From Nectonema munidae (lineage: Eukaryota > Nematomorpha > Nectonematoida > Nectonematidae): a stretch of DNA of 64,000 nucleotides. Below, in pieces: positions 12,236-25,510 of the stretch. Every line of letters starts with the position of its first letter. The stretch's first letter is position 1. Under the pieces are notes generated by a model. That model did no database searches and was not told the DNA's origin. It saw nothing but the letters and a program-made list of their open reading frames with translations. Both the position numbers and the translations under genes were made by a program. Location: positions 258,001 to 322,000 of the forward strand of contig JAUIRK010000065.1 in NCBI GenBank assembly GCA_030549495.1. Reading direction: 5' to 3'.

Positions 12236-12369
12236 TATAAAAACTTATTAATCTCTGAGAAAAATAGGGGGGGGGGGGGCACTTTACGCCCCCCAGCACT
12301 TGAGCGGACAAATTTTGCCCAGCACTAATAGGGTTAAAGTTTCATTGAATTGAACAACTATGAACACTT

Positions 12370-13400
12370 TAGAGAAAGTATTGAAAATTATTTCAAAGAA
12401 TCCATGACTTTGTAATAAAACAACATATAATTAATGACATTTTCTGATTTAAAATTTGATCATTTTCTAGCAGTTTTTCCAGTTTAGAAAAAGATCTTTC
12501 TACTTCTAAAGTTAAAACTTGACAATTTTGTAATTTGGGATAAGTACTGCTAGAGATTTGAGAGTTTTCCATATTCATGATTTTATTGATTTCATTTTAT
12601 TTGAATCTATTTTCAAGTTAACTTTCAACGCGACATTCTTCTTAAATGAAATAATGTTGAAACAAGAAAAGGCATCTTCGACTGAAAAAGTCTCTATGTT
12701 GACCTTTTCCTACTAAATCAATGAATCGTGAATATTCTCTAATTATAATTAGAGAATAATCTAATAATTATTATTGTTAGCAAGTTTTGACACTGATTTT
12801 CTTTTTTAACAATTTCTTGATATTTGGCAATAAAATTCCATCATCTTCATCATTAATTTCTTCACTGTTAGAAGATTTTAATGAAAATAGTTTGCTGCTT
12901 GCAACCAATTTGTCAATTTCGTTACAATTGGAACTGAAGTGTTGTCGATAGGTTTGAAAAGAGAACGTCTTTTTCTATTAATAATTTTGAATGATTTAAT
13001 GCCGGTAATTGACAATTTTGCAGGATAACTTAATTTTTAAAGTAAACTTGTGTAAAAGATGTGAAAAACATGAAATGATAAAAAAGTTTGGGAATAAAAT
13101 TTCATAACTTCTGCAGCGGATATATCGTATGTAACCGCGTTTGTCAACAAAAAAATTTGTCTTACAAAAAACTTCTTCATGTTTAACCTCAGTCAGGCAA
13201 ACTTTACAGTAAAACCTTTTATTAGATGAAAAAAGCCCAACTATTATGGAAGTGTTGATATAAAGAAGAAATCTTGTATGTATCGCTTATAACAATTTTA
13301 GGCACATTGAATCAAAAAGTGTTAAATATAAAAATTGACTTTATTGACCTAAACTCGAAAAATTGACTTTAATTGACTTAAAAATTTGAAATTAGTTCAA
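12370..13400 (-). pseudogene. Decayed hAT transposase C-terminus
   Basis: The minus strand at 12393-12578 reads VLTLEVERSFSKLEKLLEND, matching the hAT C-terminal dimerisation motif (usually ERSFSKLK...LR). Upstream minus-strand scraps to about 13400 are stop-ridden. A perfect 26-bp palindrome, built on TTCTCTAATTATAATTAGAG, lies at 12733-12758. The fragment belongs to the hAT element 8459-13491. Confidence 0.6.
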
Positions 13401-13964
13401 AAATTTTTAGACTAAACAAGTAAAGATCTTCTTCAAAGAGTTTTTGCTAAACCGAAATAAAAGTTGACTTTATTGACTTTTACTCGCCCTGCTGATAAGC
13501 TTCTCTTACAGAATACCTCATCCAAAGCTTAAGTAATAATTAGCGTAATTTAATTAGTGCCAAAAGATAGGTAAAAAAAGCAGATGCGGATAATTAAGAG
13601 AGAAATATGATTTTTTACTACAGGTATGAACAAGAAACGTTGTAACTCACACTATGTCATTTATGAAATGAAAATATGATGCTTTGTGTAGTGTCGGGGT
13701 TTTAATTCAAACGTTTTCACAGTTTTTTGCCGTTCAAAGTTAAGAGGAACGCGGTTTGAAAAATCACTCTACTCAAGAAAGGCCATAAAACTTGTATTAT
13801 TATTTTTCTTCGTTTGACGAAAACTTTTTCTTTGCTAATAAATCAATAAAATTTTGGTTTTACATGCTTTTCAATCTTAGAATTAAAAAGTTTGTAAATT
13901 TAAAGGAAACTTCATTGATGCCCAAATGAGCGCTAAAGTGGAGAATAAATACATTTAACTTGAG

Positions 13965-14396
13965 TTAAAATATTTGGCTTGAAATAATTGATTTTGACGC
14001 ATTTTCAAAAGTCTGTTCATCAAAGTTGTGAAGAAGTATATTACCCCAGACATTGAAATTTTCAATATTTTCTTCAAAAGAGCTTTTTGACTTTTTTTTC
14101 CTGTTCTTTTTGATGAATTTCTTTAATAAGGATCTATCAACTCTATTTCCCTTGTGTGATCTAAATATATAAAAAATAGATATAAAGAGTATGGAGAAAA
14201 TTGTTTTTATGCAAAGCAGATGAGTAATAAGGAAGAATTTGGCGCTTATAATTCTTACACGGCTTTTAATACTCCAACATATAATACTTGAATACTCTAC
14301 TAACAAAGCCAACACTCCAAAAATGGATCTTAAAAAATCCGGGGTGAAGGGAGAGGTGAAAATTTTCACCAGCTGCTTTGCCGAACTTTTTTCCAT
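13965..14396 (-). CDS. Hypothetical protein with two hydrophobic segments
   Basis: Open for 143 codons from the ATG at 14394-14396. Residues 21-43 (FLRSIFGVLALLVEYSSIIC) and about 50-77 (FFLITHLLCIKTIFSILFIS) look like membrane spans. The rest is a lysine-rich stretch (KKFIKKNRKKKSKSS) and a polar tail. The first span, preceded by TSPFTPDFLRS, faintly resembles the first helix of MARVEL-domain proteins (MAL/CMTM type). A strong donor-like GTAAGA occurs inside the frame near residue 44, so this may be a first exon plus intron read-through rather than a complete gene. There is no transposon signature. I do not assign a function. Confidence 0.35.
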   Translation of the reverse strand: MEKSSAKQLVKIFTSPFTPDFLRSIFGVLALLVEYSSIICWSIKSRVRIISAKFFLITHLLCIKTIFSILFISIFYIFRSHKGNRVDRSLLKKFIKKNRKKKSKSSFEENIENFNVWGNILLHNFDEQTFENASKSIISSQIF

Positions 14397-14489
14397 CAAA
14401 ACTAGAAATGAATAATAATTAATGATTCGTCCAATATCGAACAAACTACAAGAGAATAAGATGCATATTTTATATATTTTATTTATTCC

Positions 14490-14755
14490 AACTTGGTAAA
14501 AATATCGTGTTTTTGAAAGGGAATAGTGAGGCCATTTTTAATAATCTCTATGTTATAGGGATACTATAATGAAGTATTAGAAAAAGAAAAAGAGAATTTT
14601 GAGCTTAGGGTTAGATAATGTCCTTTTTAAAATATATTTTCAAAAGTGAAACTTTTTAATTTTGTTGGCTCCGGCATTATTTGCAAAAAAATAAAATTGA
14701 GGTCATTAAAAATTGCATTCCTATTCCTTTTCAAAAACATAATTTTTACCAAGTT
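14490..14755. mobile_element. MITE with ~60-bp inverted repeats
   Basis: The left arm from AACTTGGTAAAAATATCGTG (14490-14548) is the inverted, slightly diverged match of the right arm 14697-14755, which ends TTTTTACCAAGTT. The whole is 266 bp with no coding capacity. Superfamily is not clear, because no convincing target duplication is seen. Confidence 0.65.
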
Positions 14756-15299
14756 GTCTTTCAATTTTTATTACTTCAAATCAAACAAGGAGCAAACTTT
14801 ATTACGTACAGTATCAAATTAAACACGGGAAAGTGTAGCTATACTTAAATCACAATGATCTTTACACCCTTGTCTCTGCTTTGTTATATCAAATCATACA
14901 TGCAGCAAATTTTATCCTAACTGGTAGTAATATGTAATTGAGTATAATGAATAAAATTATGATAGGGTAGTGGATGTCTTTATTCTTTTGAGGGTTAGAA
15001 GGATTATACTAGATAAAATTATAAGAATTCTAAATATTTTTCTTCTTTTATGACTAAATATTATTTTTTCTCTTTAAAAAAATCAGGAGCGCACAACCTC
15101 AAAATATTCAGAAGAGGCGGACTTTTAAGATTAATTTTCATCCAATGAACACACTATCATTACTACCCGACATTACACTTGCACTGCCAACTCCAAATTC
15201 CACCCCAACTACGGACAACTGCAAGGATTTTATCAAGTCTAATTACCTTGTTTATAATTGTGATCGCATCAATACCTTCTGGGTCAAAAAATCATTGAT

Positions 15300-16396
15300 A
15301 TGATAGAGTAAAATCGAAAATCGAAATGAAACTTATAATTCATTATGCATCTATTAAACTTCTTCTATTTCGTCTCTAATCACCTGAATAACGTTTTGAG
15401 CTATAACAAATTATTGATATGAGCGTGAAGACAAATACTTTGAAGATTTATAACTTTTTAGAAACTTACAATGAATTTCTTCGAAAGTACGATTTATGAG
15501 TAGGTATCATGAGCTTGATAAATTCATCAAATTTACCACAATACAATAAATCGGCAGTTTAATCTACTCATCACATGTAATAGAGCCTTTATACCTCACT
15601 ATTGTTTTCCAGCAGTTATTGAAACTGATGATGATAAATGCGCTTTCATATTTCGATGTTCTAGAACTGAAACAAATCCCTGAATAATAAAAAGCCTTAT
15701 CGAGAAACGTGATATACTCTAACCAAGAGAAGGCTTTATACCATTACTCTAAAAACAATCTCTTTTGTAAATCTTTAGAGAACAGAACTCTTGGTTTCTA
15801 AATAAAAAAGCTTTAGAAATCAGTTGAGGGGTCCATGGCTTTTCTAGTGTTAATTGACAGTGAGAAGTAATTGAAACAATTATCACAGCAACAGAAGACG
15901 CAACTATAAGCACAAATATCGAAAGAGGAAGAAATCATCTCTATGAGAGTACCATATACAACAGAAGAGAGACATTCCAGAGAGTGATGATGAAACCACA
16001 CCTCTGACTTATTCAGCAACAATTTGAGGGGAACTTTTCAGAGCCCTGAAGTTCATCAAGAGCGAAACTCAGTCACTACAACAGGATATCCTTGCTCACA
16101 GATTTACTGCAGACGATATAGCAGATTCTCAAAAAGTCAAGAATTTTTTAAATATGGCATAAATAATACAAATTTTTTATAATGTACTAATTTGTATATT
16201 TTCATTGGGTGTGAATCAGAAAAGAGAGTCACTACGGAAAGGTCCCATACAAGATATTGATTTATTACAAAGAAAGATAGGAACTAAAAGATTTTTCTCA
16301 ACCTCTCCCTTCACTAATTGTCAACGGGCCTTGTTCATATCTAATGAATTGGTTAGGTGGATTGCTTACTCTGTACTGAGAGACATTGCCGCTTAA
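15300..16396. repeat. Segment paralogous to 53340-54755 (older copy)
   Basis: Two blocks match another place in the window in the same order and orientation. 15300-15500 (TTCTTCTATTTCGTCTCTAA, ATGATAGAG) matches 53348-53590. 16200-16390 (GGGTGTGAATCAGAAAA; TTTATTACAAAGAAA) matches 54550-54755. The DNA between the blocks has diverged or been replaced. On the plus strand 16028-16161 is open for 44 codons (starts GELFRALKFIKSETQS) without a recognisable family. Confidence 0.5.
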
Positions 16397-16559
16397 AATT
16401 AAATATTTAAATTTTTAGCAACGAAAAAAAAATTACTAACATAGAAAAGGAAAGAAACATCTTATATTATCTTCATATTATTGCTACCTATACATATATT
16501 CAGACAGTAAGGTAATTGGTTTGAAATACATTTATAAGTATTTGACTACTACATACCTG

Positions 16560-17000
16560 CAGGGCCCACGCACCCTATTTATTTTGGGGGCTTGATCCCC
16601 CCCCCCCCCTCTACCCCTCATCCCCACTCAATTTTCCAAGCCTCTCCACTCAATTTTTCAAGCAAGTTTTAAATGAATTACATCCGATAAAGTGCGCTTG
16701 TGAAAAAGTCTTTTCTTTGTACATTGGTAGTTTTAATAAAGATATTATAAAATTGTCTAGAGTATTTTTTGAGTATATGAATATTTTTCTGAATATTTAT
16801 TCAAGCTGCTCTAACAATAGGAATCAGCACTGCATCCTGTAAAAGAAGTTTTTCGACCCTTAAAAAAGTTTTCGAGTTTTTGAACTATTTCAACGAAAAG
16901 TCAAGAAGGCTGAATGTTTGACATGTAAATTGCTTTATTAGTCTAAAAATGATATATTGTCAATAAAATGATATATTGTCAATAAAATGATGTTCTTCTT
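16560..17000 (+). pseudogene. hAT remnant with C-terminal dimerisation motif
   Basis: It begins with a hAT-like terminus, CAGGGCCCACGCACC, followed by a C-run, resembling the MITE at 38233. At 16800-16935 the plus strand reads ISTASCKRSFSTLKKVFEFL, then EKSRRLNV, the hAT C-terminal signature. The other terminus was not located. Internally deleted and dead. Confidence 0.6.
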
Positions 17001-17393
17001 TCACTTTTGTTTTATAATAGTTAATTATACTCCTCAATCCTCACCACCTTACTTTTATGACCTTCTTTAGCTCTTGTTTCCGATGTTGATCGAATTTGCT
17101 TCTAGAAAAGAAAATTTTATAGTGTATATTTCCATAATGTATAGTATGGAAATACATCTAAATACAGATATACTAGTTAGTAACACAATAAAGTACTAAG
17201 CTAAACAAAAACAAAGACCAAATTAATCATTCTTTTTAATTGTTATATGCTTTTGTTGCTTGGTAATTCTTCATCTCGTCTCAGATTATAGCAAATAATT
17301 TTGCTGGATTATGTGTCTTCATAACAAAAATGATTGCCGATGTACCGTCTAACTTTAAAGAAAGACGGCATATCGTTTTAATTTTTTCGTGCA

Positions 17394-18055
17394 ATCATCA
17401 TCATCATCCATTCGCTCTAATGAGCAGGTCTTTGTCCTGGCGAGCCAAGGTCGACCTTGAATTTGCAGCGACGTCTCCATCTTCCTTTCATTTCAGCATC
17501 TTCAATCTTCAGGCTCCCTTGCTTCATGTCTTCTTTAACAGCATCTTCCCATCTTTTTTTCGGTCTCCTTCTCCTCGCTTGTCCAGTGATGTTTTCATCC
17601 CATAGTCTCTTCGTTGAATCGATTCTCTCTAAGTGTCATAGCCAACGGAGTCTATGCTCTTCCAAATACTGCTCTATATCTTCCACCCCTGTCATTCTTC
17701 TAATCTCTTTGCTTCGCACTTTGTCCAGTAGAGTTTTGCCACACATTATTCGTAACATCCTCATCTCAGCAGACTGCATGCGTCTCACTTCAACCTTCTT
17801 CATTGGCCAACACTCTGTTCCATAACACATAACACTCCTTACACACGATTTGTATAGTCTTCAATTGTATAGTTTCAATGACAAAACTCTGCCGCACAGT
17901 ACGTCAGCAATGTCATTAAACTTTTTCCAACCAGCTCTAATTCTTGATATCACGTTTTTTCAATTTCGCCATCTCTTGTTAGAACATCACCCAAATAACA
18001 AAATTCCTTTACTACTTAGAATTCATCTTCACTGAAGCCTTGATCATTGTGCAAT
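17394..18055 (-). pseudogene. 5'-truncated RTE-like LINE 3' end
   Basis: The minus strand carries the end of a non-LTR retrotransposon polyprotein: the FCYLGDVLT block, then MCYGTECWPMKKVEVRRMQS and EMRMLRIMCGKTLLDKVRSK (17636-17830), the typical segment downstream of the reverse transcriptase. It ends in a (CAT/ATG)n tail at 17396-17410 after CGAATGG. The same 3' end, tail included, recurs at 33989-34605, so both copies belong to one family. The copy is truncated on its 5' side at about 18055, the usual result of incomplete reverse transcription. Confidence 0.85.
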
Positions 18056-18903
18056 GCTGAATAATAATCGTTCAAGGCTTGCATTCCTATGTGCAAGTAC
18101 AAGAATTAAGGCAGCTACACAAGGAAGGATTTCGAATCTGTCTGTTAATGTTCCAGGAACATTGATATTGATATCAATTGAAATTTGAATTTAATTTATT
18201 TATTGAAATTGAAAATTGATATCAATTTTTTTTTAAATGTAGATTATAAATTATTTAAAAACCGTGAGTCTCCCAGTATTGCCGGGAGAGTTGACAGGTA
18301 TGCGTATAATATCACAAAAACCTCATATTGATTTATTTCAAATGTTCAATTAAACTACATTTATACTCATTAAATAGAATCAGTAGCAAAATGATAAAAT
18401 ATTCATGTCATTTTTATGAGTAACAAAATTTATTAAATTTTTATAAGGTCATTTTGACGACACAGTAAGGTGAATTATTTTAATTTTGTTTCATTTTTGT
18501 TAAAAAGTTGAGTACCCAAATAGAAATATTGATCAAAGATATAAAAAATGTGATCATTCTATTAATTGATCTAAATCTACAGAAGTCTTATCGTTTCACT
18601 CATTTAAATAAAACGTAAGGGTTAATTTGAACGCTTAGTAAGTTTAGCTTTTAATTCCAGGCTGTATTCTTGAATCTGATCAACTATAGCTCAGATTCGG
18701 ATTGAAAAAAAGAATACATTTTAAATATTCATTGAAAGATAATGAAAGGTCTAAACACAAGCCAAATAAGTCCTTTAAATATAATTGAGATAGTCAATTT
18801 ATCATTAGCGCCCATGGTCCTTTTTTCAGGACCTAAATAATAAGTTATAATCTTGTAACGATAATTCTATTTTTTCGAGATATTTTGAGTTAATCATGTA
18901 AAG
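18056..18903. other. AT-rich intergenic DNA
   Basis: I see no gene. A hairpin-like stretch, GTCTCCCAGTATTGCCGGGAGA, occurs near 18267-18288, and the rest is low-complexity A/T. Confidence 0.5.
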
Positions 18904-19433
18904 CAGCGTTTCCCAAAGTGGGCGCCAGCGCCCCCAAGAGGCGTTAAAAGCTTTTAAGGGGCGGTGAAATAATTTTGGGCAATTGGAGGGTGTAAAAAAT
19001 TAGCTAATCAAATATCTTCACTTAATTTTTAGTAATATAAATATAATCTCTTCAAACAATCATATCAAACCTTCTGGATTCAACCTTGCATTCCTGTAAA
19101 TTTCCGAAATTATGGGAAAAAAATAAGATTTTTTCATTGCTTTTCCTACTACGTATATGAATGAACACAGTTTCAGTGTTATAACACAGATTCTCAGCAG
19201 ACAAAGAAATCGTTTGCAAATCGCAAGCAGAGGCGACTTAAGACTCCTTCACTGCAGCATAGAACCAAATACATCAAACTCATCCATCGCATTCAAAAAG
19301 AAAAAGACATATCTAACTTTTTAAATAAATAAAACATTTTTATGTATTTGTGTATCAATTTTTTAATAAGGGGCGTTAGAAAAGTTTTTGAAACTTTGGT
19401 GGGCGTTGGTCTGAAAAAGTTTGGGAAACATTG
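18904..19433 (+). mobile_element. Short hAT element with 8-bp target duplication
   Basis: The ends are CAGCGTTTCCCAAAG (18904) and ...CTTTTTGAGA-type right subterminal DNA closing with TTTGGGAAACATTG at 19433. The flanks are ATGTAAAG (18896-18903) and ATGTAAAC (19434-19441), a near-perfect octamer duplication. At about 19165-19320 the plus strand still reads HSFSVITQILSRQRNRLQI followed by RGDLRLLHC, the C-terminal hAT block of the SCAND3/ZBED-like lineage. It is an internal deletion derivative of 530 bp. Confidence 0.85.
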
Positions 19434-19683
19434 ATGTAAACCATATTGTATTTTAACTATTGAACCAATTTTTTGTCGTTTAAACAACAACATTAAAGTT
19501 TTAATTTTTAGTATAGTATTAAAAATTAGATGATTAAGCTTTGGTCCTAAATTAAGGATAATTTCTTTTTGAGTAAAAAATATGAAAGGTATACAAAAGT
19601 AAATGCCATATGGTGGGGGAGAGAGCTTTTTAATTGCGCTATCAAATGTTGCATGTGTGAGGAATTGGAATAAGGGTGTTTAA
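19434..19683. other. Short intergenic stretch
   Basis: No feature is seen between the hAT element and the next piggyBac end. Confidence 0.4.
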
Positions 19684-20070
19684 CCCATTTACGACCAATG
19701 TTCCCAAAGGGAACGCAGACGAGTTCCTACTTTAAATGGAATTTTTATTACTCTTTTTCTGATATAATTTTTCATGGTGTTTGACAAATCTGTTAAAAAA
19801 ATTCTGTTAGTGATGCAACAAATTTTGCAGAATAAAATGACTTCCATTTCTAGTTAAATTTTATTGACATGGTTGAAATTCCTCCACAAGTAAGTGCACT
19901 GACTGACGAAGACTTTGATGATGGAATTTTAGATGATGAAAACAGGGATACAACCTTTATTCTACAAGATGTCCCAGGAAGTGTTGAGTCCATCACTCTT
20001 TGCCTCAAGCTACATCATTTTCTCCATCACTCTTTGCCCCAACCTACGTTTTCACCCGCATATGTTTGAA
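19684..20070 (+). pseudogene. piggyBac 5' end with transposase N-terminus
   Basis: After TTAA (19680-19683) the sequence starts CCCATTTACGACCAAT and then the palindrome GTTCCCAAAGGGAAC at 19700-19714, the arrangement of a piggyBac terminus. At 19869 an ATG opens a frame (MVEIPPQVSALTDEDFDDGI, then LDDENRD) typical of the acidic N-terminus of piggyBac transposases. It runs to 20069 and stops. The rest of the enzyme and the right end are missing, so this is a truncated copy. Confidence 0.65.
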
Positions 20071-21054
20071 AAAGCCGACTGTCGGCGAAAATTTATATTT
20101 TAAAAATTTGTGCTCAATAAATTATTTATTTTAGTGTTGACCTCTTTATTTTATCACTAATTTAATGAGCCACCTTCAGCACTAGATTTTTATGTTATAT
20201 TTTAATTGTGTATATGTAACCATAATGCATAAAACTATTCTATGCTAGACAGTAGCATGGTCGTCTCCAGGGTGAGTTATTTAATTTCATTATTTCTCTT
20301 CGATAAAAAATGTATCTTGATAAATCATCTTATGTTTAGAACGATACGAGAAACAAACATTCTACCAATGATCAAATGTTTTGAGCGAAGGGAGCGAAAA
20401 ACGACCACAGGACGGGTTATTTATTTATACTTCTCTAAACTTAAAAAATAAGCTTAAATTTACAAAAGTATTTTTAATTAATAATTTCACTAAAAAATTA
20501 TGAAACTATAAGACAATTTTAATCAATATCAATTAAAAATAAAAGTGAACAAGAAAAAATTAAGAACATAATAAATTACGAAGACAAAGAAGGAAAGGCG
20601 TTCAATGGATATAAATATTTGTGACATTTTAGAACATTTTCATCCAGGTAATTTACTACTGCTTTAGAATCACCTAATAAAAATTAATCAAGTTAATTTC
20701 AGAGATAATATTAAAAAACTACCTTTTTTTGATTTATCGAGAAAAAAAAGTTCAGAATTTGACTTTCGAGAAACAACATTACTTAATGAATAAAAAAAAT
20801 TAATAAAAAAATGATAGAAAATCAAATAATTACCAGTTTCTTTGTTGAAATCTTCTCTCATTCAATTCATTTTCAAGAGTTGATATATCTATACCTTTTT
20901 TCCAGTTTTTTTTCCTATTCTTACTTTTTTTTGATTTTCTATTATTATCCATTTTATTTTAGGAAAATAAAGAAAGAAAAATAAACGTACACAAGAAATT
21001 TCAAGTTCTCAAAAATCAAATTTATTTATTTATAGATTGTGTATAACATTTGTT
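20071..21054. other. AT-rich intergenic DNA
   Basis: Nothing convincing is seen. Short open frames here (for example 20242-20451) lack any family signal and sit in low-complexity sequence. Confidence 0.45.
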
Positions 21055-21150
21055 TATAGGTTCTGGTTACATACTGGACTTTGATAACTTCTTGTGTTGG
21101 ATCCCAAGCCTAATTCCCTCATAGTTCGTAAAAGTGGATCCACGTTTTAG
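21055..21150 (+). repeat. Diverged tRNA-derived SINE copy
   Basis: GGTTACATACTGGACTTTGA, then TAACTTCTTGTGTTGGATCC and CCCTCATAGTTCG follow the consensus shared by the SINEs at 45246 and 60778. Box B has decayed. It is the most diverged of the three copies. Confidence 0.6.
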
Positions 21151-22030
21151 TCTTAAATGTAAGGCTTATCCTTCCAGCACAAGGAAATCTAACTACAAAT
21201 TTATACATTTTTTCTTATATTGTACATTTAAAAACCTAAATATTAAATTAACAAAAATAAAACAATTTTATATTTGTTCCTTCATTTATGAGAAATTATC
21301 TATCTGGAATAATATTAAGTAAATTTAGTGGGCGGCAAAAGTAATTTTAATGGAGTCGCGACTATAAGAAAGTGTATTTCAAAGGAGTTCCATTGGGTAG
21401 GGGGTAAGGGGGTTAGTTTAAAATGTACACTTATTGGTTATTTTATTACATCTAAATTAATAGTAATAAAAATAGCGATTATGCTCAATAGAATTTTTTA
21501 CCTTTTAAAAATTGCGCCGTTTAGTCTTGCCGAAATTACGAAACCGTTTAAACGGAATATTTAGGATTAAGAGTACTTATCTGAGTTATTATAAGTGATG
21601 AGCGTGATACGCCTAGACTATCTACAATTATTACACATTAAAGCATCTCATTTCAGAGAAGCAATGTCAATTTTCTTACGCAGTCTCCAAACATAAACAG
21701 AAATAAATACATTCTGCATTCTTAAATAAAAATCTTTTAACATGAATTAATTGAACAAGAAAAAGGCTACAGCCCAAGTACAGGCTATTTTCGATAACGA
21801 TTTTTGAGGTCAGATGTTTACCTGGTCACATGGCTGGATTAAGCTGATGGTGCATTTCTTGATAGATAGCGGTGTAATATTGCCTTCATCAAGAGTCAAA
21901 GTAGGAAAATCCATATTAGCTGAATATTTCACTAGAAATTAATCAGCTCACGGAGGAAGATATGCTAGTTCTTCGCATTTTCCTGTTTTTCGTAAATTTT
22001 GATGAAGAAAAAAAATACTCTCAAAAAAAC
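21151..22030. other. Intergenic DNA
   Basis: No gene is recognised. The frames at 21134-21322 and 21328-21564 have no family features and skewed composition. Confidence 0.4.
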
Positions 22031-24369
22031 TAACTATCTCTTTTCTCTTCAGCCTTTATTATGGAATGTTTGTTCTATTCAAAATAAATCTGTTGAAGTA
22101 TTCGATTTTTAAAATGCAAATTTTATAGATGTTGCTTTTTTAACAGAAAAATGGCTGTCTTCCGAGTATAATTTTATTGTTTCTAGTTTTTTCAAAACGG
22201 ATTTTGTATTAATAACTTTTTCCTTGGAACAAAAGAAGTTGGGGTAGCTATTGTTTATAGAAAAAATATCAATATAAAATTTATTCAGTCTAAATCATAT
22301 AGAACATTTGAGTCGAAAGTTTGTAATTTGACTGGTGAAAATTCAAATTTTATGTTTGTTTAAGTCTATAGAATTTTAATGTTTAGCGTTAATGATTTTA
22401 TTGAGGGTAATCTTGATTTACTCTCAAATTTACACAAATTTTCTTATCAGAAAGTATTGGTGGGGGACTTTAATATTCACTTTGATAAAAAACTGAGTTC
22501 TTATGTTAAGAAATTTGATAGGGATTTTGGTGTTTTTAGTTTAAGATGTCTCATTAGTGAACCTACTTACACAGCCCGCCATTGTCTCGATAATATATTT
22601 TGTGATTTTGATCCTGGAAAAATCACTAATGTTAAAGTTATGAAGTTTAGACTTAGTGATCATTTTCCCATCCTTCTCAATATTACTAGTGATAATAAAA
22701 AGCATTGTAAAAACATTAAAATGTATTCGATTTCAATCGAGTTTTTAAAGACAGTTTTTGTAAAGGTTTGGAGCAAAGCGTTAGGAATTTTTCTAATGCA
22801 ACATGCTCTTTATTTTACGATAGTTTAATATTGATGTTGGGAAAGGTTATTTCTAAACACTCTAGTGAAAAAGTTATAGTTGTATAACCCTTGAAACACA
22901 TTTGGATTAATAAAAAGTTTATACGTTCAAGAAATAAAAGAAGAAATGCTTTTAGTCCTCATGGGCAAATCTGGTCATTATAATAGCAATTATTCTGCAA
23001 TAGAAAAAGAAAGATTTACTGAAAAGTTTAACTTCTTTTTTCTTGAAAAAATTGAATAGACCCATTATTCATTTACCAAATTTGAATTTACAGATTTGAA
23101 TGAAGTTTTTGATTTATTTAAAGTTCATGATATTAAAACAGGCCCTGCTGATGTACTGAATACAGAATTGATCAAACACTACTGGGATATCTTGCTTCCT
23201 GTCTTTGTTATGGATATTAATTCATCCCTTAAATTTCTTCTTTTTATGGAATGAAGTGCGGATATATTACTCCTCTTCCCAAACAAGATAGCTCTTCTTT
23301 TGAGAACATGAATGACTACAGACCTGTGTCTAATTTACCATTCTTATGTAAACTAATGGAACGCATAATTCTGAAACAGTTACAGTTTTATTGTATTAAA
23401 AACTTATTACTTGATGATCAGCAATTTGCGTACAAACACTATTGTAGTACTGAATCTCTTTACACTGGATTATGTAACCGAATATAACTTTCTAGGATTA
23501 ATAATCGACAATAAACTAAAGTGCAAGAAGCATATTAGATTTATTTCAAGTTAGCTACACTTCGTTATTGGCAAATTAAACGCAGCAAAAGAATACTACC
23601 TGTACAAACTAAGTTATTATTATATAAGACCTTATTTGTGCTTCATTTTACCTACAGTGTCATCAATTGGGGTTACTCGAGTTGTCAAGATTGAATTCTT
23701 TCCCAAAAGAAAATTCTTCGAATAGTCTTGAATCAATCATTTTACTCTCATACTTCTAACCTTTTTTTTTATAATAATTTGTTCAAGTTTAAAGATATGT
23801 ATAAGCTACATCTCTCTCTTTTTCTTTTTAAATTTAATCAAGGCCTTTTACCTAGTGTTTTTTTCCCATTATACCTTAGCGTACTTAAAGCGATCAGATT
23901 CCTCGAAGACAAAGAGTTTCAAATGAACTCGAAAATTTACATTGGCTTACCATTAGAAGAAGAATAGATTTTAAAGTTTTGGTCCAAACTTTCAAATGCT
24001 TACATTTTCGTATACCTTTTTATTTGGCTCAAAAGATGTCTTTAAATTCAAGCATGCGATTAAAGACTTCTTTTACTGGCAATGGAAGAACTGTTATGAG
24101 TGCAGAAAAACTCTGGAATGGTTTACCTTTATACTTGAGAAGTATTAATGATTTAAATACTTTTAAGAAAAGCTTGAAAACTTACCTATTTTCTTCAGAA
24201 ATCATATCAAACAGAATTTAAAATTTCCTTCTATTTTTTTTCTTGTATTCATATTTACTTTGTGTTTGCATGTTTCTTAGATTATTATGGAATGTGTGTA
24301 GCGAGACTGTACAGTCTATAAATTAGCAGTAGTTTCAGTCTAAATAAATCTTTCATTCATTCAGTTTCG
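22030..24369 (+). pseudogene. CR1/L2-like LINE, degraded
   Basis: The element starts near 22050 with the endonuclease N-terminus (LLWNVCSIQNKSVEVFDF). The endonuclease core at 22379-22690 is readable: VLVGDFNIHFDKKL, then CLDNIF and RLSDHFPILL, with GDFN and SDH catalytic blocks intact. At 23251-23487 the reverse-transcriptase N-terminus reads GYITPLPKQD, NDYRPVSNLPFLCKLMERII and LLDDQQFAYK. The palm with the YADD box is deleted; the text resumes at FLGLIIDNKLKCKKHI (23490) and runs to the C-terminus at 24221 (SAEKLWNGLPLYLRSINDLN, then FKKSLKTYLF). It ends in TAAATAAATCTTTCATTCAT and passes into the ATC repeat. Several stops and frameshifts show it is dead. Confidence 0.85.
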
Positions 24370-25425
<1,056 letters not shown>

Positions 25426-25510
25426 TCCTTCGTTTTATTTTCAAAAATAAAAGTAAGAATACGATAAAGTTAATTTTATTTATTCTAAAATAAGACACAC
25501 ATGGAAAAGA

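Larger units (their letters stand above)
8541..12333. mobile_element. piggyBac-type non-autonomous element, copy A (3.8 kb)
   Basis: The target TTAA lies at 8537-8540 and 12334-12337. The ends are CCCTATTAG... and ...CTAATAGGG, the CCC/TTAA pattern of the piggyBac superfamily. No transposase is recognisable; the interior is two tandem arrays (8940-10470 and 11540-12235) separated by about 1 kb of unique AT-rich DNA. A 67-codon open frame at 11137-11340 is shared with the other copy but matches nothing I know. The right end holds a G-run hairpin (GGGGGGC...GCCCCCC, 12274-12294). A second copy in opposite orientation is at 37490-40538. Confidence 0.85.
8459..13491 (-). mobile_element. hAT element with 8-bp target duplication, host to a piggyBac-type insertion
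   Basis: The ends are inverted repeats: left CAGGGCGAGGAAAAATTGAC at 8459 and right ...TTTTACTCGCCCTG ending at 13491. Both are flanked by the identical octamer CTGATAAG (8451-8458 and 13492-13499), the diagnostic hAT target duplication. Both subterminal regions are rich in the repeated phrase AAAATTGACTTTATTGAC. Removing the insertion at 8541-12333 leaves about 1.24 kb with decayed minus-strand hAT coding sequence, so this is an internally deleted copy. Confidence 0.9.

Noticed and set aside
17330-17825. Plus-strand open frames at 17330-17605 and 17457-17825
   Set aside because: They are antisense shadows of the minus-strand LINE tail, which has the recognisable protein.
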